Below are positions 7,644-12,972 of a stretch of DNA of 12,972 nt, piece by piece; position 1 is the stretch's first letter, and every line of letters starts with the position of its first letter. The notes beneath the pieces are model-generated. The model searched no databases. It had not been told where the DNA came from and saw only the letters and a program-made list of their open reading frames with translations. Made by a program: the position numbers and the translations under genes. Origin of the DNA: Sphingobacteriales bacterium (GTDB taxonomy: Bacteria; Bacteroidota; Bacteroidia; Chitinophagales; Chitinophagaceae); contig JAHEFC010000040.1 in the NCBI GenBank assembly GCA_024640385.1, forward strand, positions 2,561 to 15,532, in the 5' to 3' direction.

Positions 7644-9572
7644 ATGCACCGGACATTCCTCAAACTTGTATATGGGCGGCCATGGCATTTTCTGACCAGG
7701 AACAGTTTGCTAGTTTTGTTGTGTTGCATCATTTCTTTCACTTCTTTAGGACAATCCAATTACAGCCTGGACAGTCTGAAACAGATCATTCAGCAGAATA
7801 AGCAAGACAGCACCACTGCGGAAGCACTATTCAAACTTAGCCTAACCCGAGACAGAACGGCACCCGATCAGGCCATTGAAGCGGCGCTGGCTGCACTGTC
7901 ATTATTTGAAGCTCGCGGAGACCAGTCGGGCCAGGCTTCCTGTCTGCTGGTGCTCCAGGGCGTTTACAGGGAAATGGGGCAAAATCAGACAGCACTTAAT
8001 TATGCCAAAACAGGGCTGGCGCTGGCAGGCAATTCTGGTTTGATTGATCACAGAATTTGGGAAGGCCAAAGGTCCAAATCATTATTTCTGGGCGAAATTG
8101 GACAAACCTATCTGTTGATGGATCAACTGGATTCAGCTGAATTCTATACCAGGGCTGCGGTGGCAGAAAATGAGCAGATCAATGGATCCACATGGAATTT
8201 TCCTATCTATCTGTTGGCCACCATTGAGACCATAGAAGGCAGAACGCTGGAAGCGGAAAATAATTTTCGCAAAGCATATATTCTGGCGATTCAAAACAAC
8301 CTGGCATGGGACACTCTGCAGATCTATAGTGGCATGTCCACCTTATTCCGAAAAATGGGTAAGCCAGACTCCTGCCTGAAATATGCTCAAATGGTAGTAA
8401 AGCCGGGATACAGGGCAACAGAGATCAAAAATTTACTTGAATCTGTTGACAACCTGATCTATATACACAGAGAGAACGGTAATAAAGACAGCGTATTAAA
8501 ATACCTGGATTTCAAAAACCTGGTCAGAGACAGCCTGATGAGTATAGAGCAAGACAGGAAGATTCTCCAGATCACATTCAACGAGCATCTGAAAGAACAG
8601 GAGATTGAAAACAGGCAACGTGCCTATAAGGATAAGGTAAGACAGTACTCATTGTTAGCGGGGCTTCTTGGGCTGGCCCTTTTCAGTTTTTTACTTTGGA
8701 GGAGTAACCGGCAAAAACAGCAGTCCAATGAAAAGATCAAAAAAGCATACGATGAATTAAAAAGCACTCAGCAGCAATTGATCCAGTCAGAGAAAATGGC
8801 TTCATTGGGAGAGCTTACTGCCGGGATTGCACATGAGATCCAGAACCCGCTCAACTTCGTGAATAATTTCGCTGAGGTTAACACAGAGTTGGTAGCAGAG
8901 TTAAGGGAAACACAGAGACGCGGAGAGGGACACGGAGACGCAGAGGATATTCTTGACACGCTGGCCGAGAATAGCAATAAGATTCTTGAACACGGCAAAC
9001 GCGCAGATGCGATCGTGAAAGGGATGCTACAGCACAGTCGTACCAACAGCGGCGTGAAAGAGCCTACCGATATCAATGTTTTGGTTGATGAGTATCTTCG
9101 TCTGGCCTATCATGGTATGCGTGCTAAAGACAAATCGTTCAATAGCGAATTCAGTTTTATACCTGATCCGAATGTTGGCAAGGTGAATGTTGTGCCGCAA
9201 GATATCGGCAGGGTAATGCTGAACCTTATTAATAACGCCTTTTATGCGGTGCATGAAAAGAAAAAACAAATGAGCAATGGCTATGAGCCCAGGGTTACTG
9301 TAAGCACAAAGCTTGTCAGTGATCCAAAGAATTCGCCAAATAGCCAATCAGCTAATTCGCTAATTATAACAGTGAAGGATAATGGGAAAGGTATACCAGC
9401 AAATATTAAAGACAAGATCTTCCAACCCTTCTTCACTACCAAGCCTACAGGTGAAGGAACGGGTCTGGGATTGAGCCTGAGTTATGATATCGTGAAGGCA
9501 CACGGTGGTGATATTAAAGTGGAAAGCCAGGATGGTGAAGGGACCGTATTTTCTGTTTTATTACCCATTTAG
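7644..9572 (+). CDS. HK4: TPR-type sensor histidine kinase
   Basis: A 642-aa membrane kinase with the same plan as HK3 but a clearly different sensor sequence. I chose the ATG at 7644. A TTG at 7617 overlapping the HK3 stop would add nine residues before the signal peptide without improving it. The N-terminus has a basic stretch, then the hydrophobic segment [16 protein letters not shown] and a likely cleavage near GQSNYS. TPR-like repeats follow to about residue 300 ([37 protein letters not shown]). One TM lies at about 335-352 ([18 protein letters not shown]), then a coiled coil and the transmitter with His397, G1 from Asp579 (DNGKGIP) and G2 [11 protein letters not shown]. It starts 23 nt after HK3 and has no promoter-like gap, so it is probably co-transcribed. 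It carries repeat-derived versions of both loop A and loop B, and shares a near-identical 60-nt tract with HK2. Confidence 0.92.
   Translation: MHRTFLKLVYGRPWHFLTRNSLLVLLCCIISFTSLGQSNYSLDSLKQIIQQNKQDSTTAEALFKLSLTRDRTAPDQAIEAALAALSLFEARGDQSGQASCLLVLQGVYREMGQNQTALNYAKTGLALAGNSGLIDHRIWEGQRSKSLFLGEIGQTYLLMDQLDSAEFYTRAAVAENEQINGSTWNFPIYLLATIETIEGRTLEAENNFRKAYILAIQNNLAWDTLQIYSGMSTLFRKMGKPDSCLKYAQMVVKPGYRATEIKNLLESVDNLIYIHRENGNKDSVLKYLDFKNLVRDSLMSIEQDRKILQITFNEHLKEQEIENRQRAYKDKVRQYSLLAGLLGLALFSFLLWRSNRQKQQSNEKIKKAYDELKSTQQQLIQSEKMASLGELTAGIAHEIQNPLNFVNNFAEVNTELVAELRETQRRGEGHGDAEDILDTLAENSNKILEHGKRADAIVKGMLQHSRTNSGVKEPTDINVLVDEYLRLAYHGMRAKDKSFNSEFSFIPDPNVGKVNVVPQDIGRVMLNLINNAFYAVHEKKKQMSNGYEPRVTVSTKLVSDPKNSPNSQSANSLIITVKDNGKGIPANIKDKIFQPFFTTKPTGEGTGLGLSLSYDIVKAHGGDIKVESQDGEGTVFSVLLPI
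8832..8891 (+). repeat. 60-nt tract shared with HK2 (HK4 copy)
   Basis: This is the partner of 4672-4731, with 59 of 60 bases identical starting at the phosphoacceptor His codon. Immediately upstream the two genes diverge at several synonymous sites, and downstream they diverge within loop A. Confidence 0.8.
8880..8946 (+). repeat. CACAGAG/CACGGAG-type repeat translated in HK4 loop A
   Basis: This is the most regular copy: ACACAGAG, GCAGAG, AACACAGAGACGCGGAGAG, GACACGGAGACGCAGAG. It encodes [20 protein letters not shown]. The purine-rich unit recurs about every 8-10 nt. Confidence 0.65.
9330..9367 (+). repeat. AATTCGCCAAT-type repeat translated in HK4 loop B
   Basis: AATTCGCCAAATAGCCAATC and AGCTAATTCGCTAATTAT encode [13 protein letters not shown] just before the G1 box. 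HK1 and HK5 have a related block at the equivalent position. Confidence 0.6.
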
Positions 9573-9634
9573 CTTTGAAATCAGTATAATGTGAAAAAGG
9601 CGGATATCAGGCTCTATAATCCTCAAACTCAAGC

Positions 9635-10810
9635 ATGTCAAACACGGAAACTAAGTACCGAATTGAATCCATCGACCTGTTAAAAGGCCTGGTGATGGTG
9701 ATCATGGCACTTGATCATGTTCGCGATTTTTTCCATTACGATGCATTTCATTACGATCCCGGTGATCCCCTGAAAAGCTCCCTACCCGTTTTCTTCACGC
9801 GCTGGATCACCCATTTCTGCGCTCCTGCGTTCAGTTTACTTGCCGGTACCTCGGCCTATATGGCAGGCAAGAGGAAATCAAAAAATGAATTGTCGGCCTT
9901 CCTGCTGAAACGTGGGCTCTGGCTGGTGATCATTGAACTAACCGTGGTGGTTTTTGCATGGACCTTTAACATCCATCTCACGTCCTTTTTCCTGGGCACC
10001 ATCTGGTCGCTGGGCATCAGTATGATGTTCCTGGCTTTGCTCATCCGTTTCCCGATAAAACTCATCCTTGTGTTGAGCCTTGCCGTTATAGCGGGTCATA
10101 ATGCACTTGACAATGTTCATTTTCCCGGTAGCATCCTTTGGTCCTTGATACATGAGCAGAACTTCTTCAAACTATCTGAAAACCTGACGCTGGGAGTGGT
10201 TTATCCCATCGTTCCATGGATCGCTGTCATGGCACTGGGTTACGCGATCGGACCATTGTATGATCGCTCCGTTGAACCTGCGAGAAGGAAGAAAATTCTC
10301 AACGGGATCGGGCTTGCTTCGCTGGCCACATTTTTGATCCTTCGTTTCACCAATATTTACGGAGATCCAAATGAGTTTGGGCAGTACAGCAGTATTTCAC
10401 AGTCACTGATATCTTTTTTTAATCCAACCAAATACCCGCCATCTCTTTTGTATCTCCTGATGACTTTAGGAGGGGCTTTCCTCTTCCTGGCCCATTCGGA
10501 AAAACTGAAAGGGAAGCTGGTAGATTTCTTCTGCACATTCGGCAGGGTTCCGTTCTTCTACTATATTCTACATCTATACCTGCTGCATCTGATCGCGGTT
10601 CTTTTCGCGGGGCTCTCGGGTTTTGGCTGGGATAAAATGTTCCTGTCCGGATTCATCATCATGGAACCCGGATTTGAGAACTATGGATTCCCGTTATGGG
10701 TAGTATATGCGGTATGGATCGCGGTGATCCTGATACTTTATCCATTATGCAGGAAGTTTGACAGGTACAAGCAGGGTCACAAAGAGATATGGTGGTTGAG
10801 TTACCTCTGA
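9635..10810 (+). CDS. DUF1624/HGSNAT-like multi-pass membrane acyltransferase
   Basis: A 391-aa polytopic inner-membrane protein with roughly nine or ten hydrophobic segments. The N-terminus IDLLKGLVMVIMALDHVRDF, the following TRWITHFCAPAFSLLAGTSAY and the late FGRVPFFYYILHLYLLHL are hallmarks of the DUF1624 family, which is related to the catalytic domain of heparan-alpha-glucosaminide N-acetyltransferase. Members are thought to transfer acetyl groups across the membrane to sugars, with the His of the DHVRDF motif a candidate catalytic residue; the bacterial substrate is unknown. The start ATG at 9635 precedes the conserved IDLL motif by a short polar tail, as is usual. It lies 62 nt after HK4 on the same strand, so co-transcription is possible. 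Its TGA abuts a kinase relic, which suggests it arrived in, or survived a rearrangement of, the kinase array. No functional link to the kinases is shown by the sequence. Confidence 0.88.
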   Translation: MSNTETKYRIESIDLLKGLVMVIMALDHVRDFFHYDAFHYDPGDPLKSSLPVFFTRWITHFCAPAFSLLAGTSAYMAGKRKSKNELSAFLLKRGLWLVIIELTVVVFAWTFNIHLTSFFLGTIWSLGISMMFLALLIRFPIKLILVLSLAVIAGHNALDNVHFPGSILWSLIHEQNFFKLSENLTLGVVYPIVPWIAVMALGYAIGPLYDRSVEPARRKKILNGIGLASLATFLILRFTNIYGDPNEFGQYSSISQSLISFFNPTKYPPSLLYLLMTLGGAFLFLAHSEKLKGKLVDFFCTFGRVPFFYYILHLYLLHLIAVLFAGLSGFGWDKMFLSGFIIMEPGFENYGFPLWVVYAVWIAVILILYPLCRKFDRYKQGHKEIWWLSYL

Positions 10811-10936
10811 TACCCGGGTAGGAATAGGCCTGGGCTGTCACTGAGCTACGATATCATAAAAGCCAACAGCGGAGAGATCAAAGTGGAGAGCAAAGAGGGT
10901 GAGGGTACTGAGTTTCGGGTCAAGCTGACTGCTTAA
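10811..10936 (+). pseudogene. 3' relic of a sixth histidine kinase transmitter
   Basis: The frame ending at the TAA 10934-10936 reads [20 protein letters not shown] and then KEGEGTEFRVKLTA, clearly the G2 box and last strand of the transmitter found in HK1-HK5. Homology is certain from about 10832. Upstream of that, traces of the PTGEGTG codons appear only if single-base deletions are allowed (10812-10831). There is no His box, N box or G1 box and no start, so this is a non-functional remnant. It lies directly after the TGA of the acyltransferase gene and happens to be in the same frame. HK3 has the most similar ending ([12 protein letters not shown]). Confidence 0.85.
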
Positions 10937-11013
10937 GGGGAATTGCAGGTTTCTCTAATCTGCCTTATCTTAACAGGAGTTGCGCCTGCGACTGATCATC
11001 TTCAAACTCTTAC

Positions 11014-12972
11014 ATGAAAGCGGTTATTACGCTCCTTCTCATCCTGATCGGTTTTTCTGCCTGCGATACACCAGGGCCGATGCCCGATGAGAACCAGTCA
11101 CTGGTGTTGAAGAATGGATGGACATACTATCCGGGCGACCACAAGATCACCGAACTACCGGTTACAGGTGGAGTAGGCGTGAATCCATTGGAAGATGTTT
11201 TGCAATTCAGATCTGCATTTCCCCCTCCTTCTGTAGGATGGTTAAGCGGCAGCTTCACAGTACCTGCCAATTGGCCGAAACAACCCCTGGCACTCACGAT
11301 CTTACAATCTGTAGCATCTGAAGTTTATCTGGATAAGCAACTTATCGCAAAGTATGGAACCATCGGCATCGGTTCCCAAAAAACACGTGAGCATGATCCC
11401 CTGCTTCGTCCCATACCCCTGGCTTTAACGCCCGGATCTGTTCATTCACTGGATGTGAAGATCGCCCTTGCTGCGGATACGAAATACACTACACTGTTCG
11501 AGTCACCTAATCCCGTTTTCCAGGCCGAGCTCAAGCCTTTTGATGCCGCCCTGCACGAACATACACGTATACACACCATCGAAACTGCATTTCTTCGACT
11601 AAACGCAGGCATTAACCTGATGCTGTTTGTTGTGCATTTTTTCTTTTTCCTGCTCAACAGGAACCAGGTGGCGAATTTGTTTCTCTCGCTGGCAGCCCTG
11701 GCCAACATACTTGGCACACTCCTGCAATTGGAATACTTTCTTTACACACCTTATCATACCGACAAATTTTTCCTGGGTAATATCGTATTCTTATTTTACC
11801 AGTTGGCCAATCTGATGTTGTTTTTCGCGATCCACCATTTCCTGGAAAGAAAGAAGGACATTATATATTGGTTCCTGCTGATCTACTTTTTTGTTGCAAT
11901 AGGTCTTAATGCAAGCTGGTATGATCTGGGATGGCGAAGAGGGGGAGCCATTTTCCAGATCGTCGTTTTCCTGAATATCCTGAGGATCTGTTGGATCTCT
12001 ATCCGCCAAAACAAGAAAGGCGCCATAGTGTTTTTTACGGGGGCCGTCATATCCATGATCTGTTTTATCACATTTGCTCAACTAGGAACTTTTGACACTG
12101 ACGCCCATTTTCTCCGGAATCTGAGTGAATTTCGTTACCTGATCTATATGATGTCATGGCTTGGTATCACTGGATCTGTGTCCGCATTCCTTGCCCTCGA
12201 TTTTTCATTGACCAGTAAGCAGCTCTCTTTAAAACTTGCGGAGGTGCATGAGCTCTCCGAGAGAAATCTGGCTATCGAGAAAGAGAAGCAGGAGATCCTT
12301 GCCTCCCAAAACCTCCAGTTGGAACAAAAAGTTCAGGAACGGACCAGGGAGCTGAATCAATCTTTAGATAACCTTAAAGCTACCCAGGCGCAGCTGATAC
12401 AGGCCGAAAAAATGGCCTCACTGGGTGAACTTACTGCAGGCATTGCGCATGAGATACAGAATCCGCTGAACTTTGTGAACAACTTTGCAGAAGTTAACAC
12501 AGAGTTGAACGCAGAGGGGTTAGATGCGGTCAAGTCCGGGAATTGGGGAGACGCAGAGGAGATCATGAATACATTGGCAGAGAATAACGAGAAGATCCTC
12601 CAGCATGGCAAACGAGCCGATGCGATTGTGAAGGGGATGCTGCAGCATAGCAGAAGCAGCACCGGTGTGAAAGAGCCAACCGATATCAATGCTTTGGTGG
12701 AAGAATATCTGCGGCTCGCGTTTCATGGTCTCCGCGCCAAAGACAAATCTTTCAACAGCGATTACAGTTTTATACCAGACCCGAATCTTGGTCAGGTAAA
12801 TGTGGTGCCACAGGATATTGGCAGGGTTATATTGAACCTGTTCAACAATGCTTTTTATGCGGTGCATGAAAAGAAAAAGCAAATGGGCGATGGCTATGAA
12901 CCCAAGGTAACCGTAAGCACGCAGCTCGTTGGCGACCCGAATAATTCGCCAATCCGTCAATCCGCCAATTCG
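11014..12972 (+). CDS. HK5: 7TM DISM-like sensor histidine kinase, 3' end outside window
   Basis: The frame is open from ATG 11014 through the right edge (653 codons). The N-terminus MKAVITLLLILIGFSAC is a signal peptide, possibly lipoprotein type with Cys17 as the modified residue. An extracytoplasmic beta-rich domain (about 25-190) contains SEVYLDKQLIAKYG, reminiscent of the sensor domains of 7TMR-DISM proteins. Seven hydrophobic segments follow, at about 200-216, 220-243, 252-277, 283-300, 312-330, 337-357 and 375-398. Next are a long coiled coil (about 400-465, including LEQKVQERTREL) and the transmitter with His479 and the N box RVILNLFNNAFYAV. The sequence stops before the G1 box, inside loop B. 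Loop A is of the HK2 kind and loop B of the HK1/HK4 kind, both repeat-derived. DISM receptors are thought to sense carbohydrates or other small ligands; the ligand here is unknown. It is preceded by the kinase relic, so its own promoter is likely within 10937-11013. Confidence 0.9.
   Translation, partial: MKAVITLLLILIGFSACDTPGPMPDENQSLVLKNGWTYYPGDHKITELPVTGGVGVNPLEDVLQFRSAFPPPSVGWLSGSFTVPANWPKQPLALTILQSVASEVYLDKQLIAKYGTIGIGSQKTREHDPLLRPIPLALTPGSVHSLDVKIALAADTKYTTLFESPNPVFQAELKPFDAALHEHTRIHTIETAFLRLNAGINLMLFVVHFFFFLLNRNQVANLFLSLAALANILGTLLQLEYFLYTPYHTDKFFLGNIVFLFYQLANLMLFFAIHHFLERKKDIIYWFLLIYFFVAIGLNASWYDLGWRRGGAIFQIVVFLNILRICWISIRQNKKGAIVFFTGAVISMICFITFAQLGTFDTDAHFLRNLSEFRYLIYMMSWLGITGSVSAFLALDFSLTSKQLSLKLAEVHELSERNLAIEKEKQEILASQNLQLEQKVQERTRELNQSLDNLKATQAQLIQAEKMASLGELTAGIAHEIQNPLNFVNNFAEVNTELNAEGLDAVKSGNWGDAEEIMNTLAENNEKILQHGKRADAIVKGMLQHSRSSTGVKEPTDINALVEEYLRLAFHGLRAKDKSFNSDYSFIPDPNLGQVNVVPQDIGRVILNLFNNAFYAVHEKKKQMGDGYEPKVTVSTQLVGDPNNSPIRQSANS
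12496..12559 (+). repeat. CACAGAG-type repeat translated in HK5 loop A
   Basis: AACACAGAG, AACGCAGAGGGG and GAGACGCAGAGGAG encode NTELNAEG...GNWGDAEEI between the helices of the phosphotransfer hairpin. The first 27 nt (GTTAACACAGAG onward) are identical to HK2. Confidence 0.55.
12941..12972 (+). repeat. AATTCGCCAAT-type repeat translated in HK5 loop B (cut by window end)
   Basis: AATTCGCCAATCCGTCAATC and CGCCAATTCG encode NNSPIRQSANS. It is nearly the same as the HK1 block, and the window ends inside it. Confidence 0.55.

Noticed and set aside
8880..8946. CRISPR-like array from the CACAGAG units.
   Set aside because: Units are 7-10 nt, have no unique spacers and lie within a coding frame.
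10808..10936. Readthrough of the acyltransferase TGA to make a fusion with the kinase tail.
   Set aside because: The frames match, but the tail is a decayed ATPase fragment that could not function, and no readthrough signal is visible.
10943..10973. Promoter-like TTG and TATCTTAA before HK5.
   Set aside because: Spacing is good (20 nt), but the -7 element misses two of its six defined bases; kept only as a possibility.

Overview
The window looks like a chromosomal segment of a Bacteroidota bacterium, probably near Chitinophagaceae. This is inferred from the sensor architectures (a Reg_prop/Y_Y_Y propeller kinase and TPR kinases), the general lack of Shine-Dalgarno sequences, and the style of the kinase domain. 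All convincing genes lie on the + strand.

The dominant content is a tandem array of five sensor histidine kinases (called HK1 to HK5 here) and the 3' relic of a sixth. HK1 (1-1023) is cut by the left edge. A Bro-N/DinD-like gene (1168-1998) follows and is tightly linked to HK2 (2005-5379; periplasmic beta-propeller, Y_Y_Y, one TM, kinase). HK3 (5578-7620) and HK4 (7644-9572) are TPR, one TM and kinase proteins, separated by only 23 nt. Next come a DUF1624/HGSNAT-like membrane acyltransferase (9635-10810), a decayed kinase C-terminus directly after its stop (10811-10936), and HK5 (11014 to beyond the right edge; 7TM DISM-like sensor plus kinase).

The five kinases have four or more different kinds of input domain, but from the short coiled coil onward they share one very similar transmitter module (LKxTQxQLIQ, then [13 protein letters not shown], then the N, G1, F and G2 boxes). 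No receiver domain or DNA-binding output is present in the window. The simplest reading is a set of sensors feeding one or a few response regulators encoded elsewhere.

The most unusual signal lies inside the transmitter copies. Two loops vary: loop A between the two helices of the dimerisation/phosphotransfer hairpin, and loop B just before the G1 box. Both appear built from short dispersed nucleotide repeats (a CACAGAG/CACGGAG type in loop A, an AATTCGCCAAT type in loop B) that are translated in frame. All four combinations of loop A and loop B types occur among HK2-HK5, and HK2 and HK4 share a 60-nt tract with one mismatch. This suggests the transmitters have been shuffled by gene conversion while the sensors stayed distinct.
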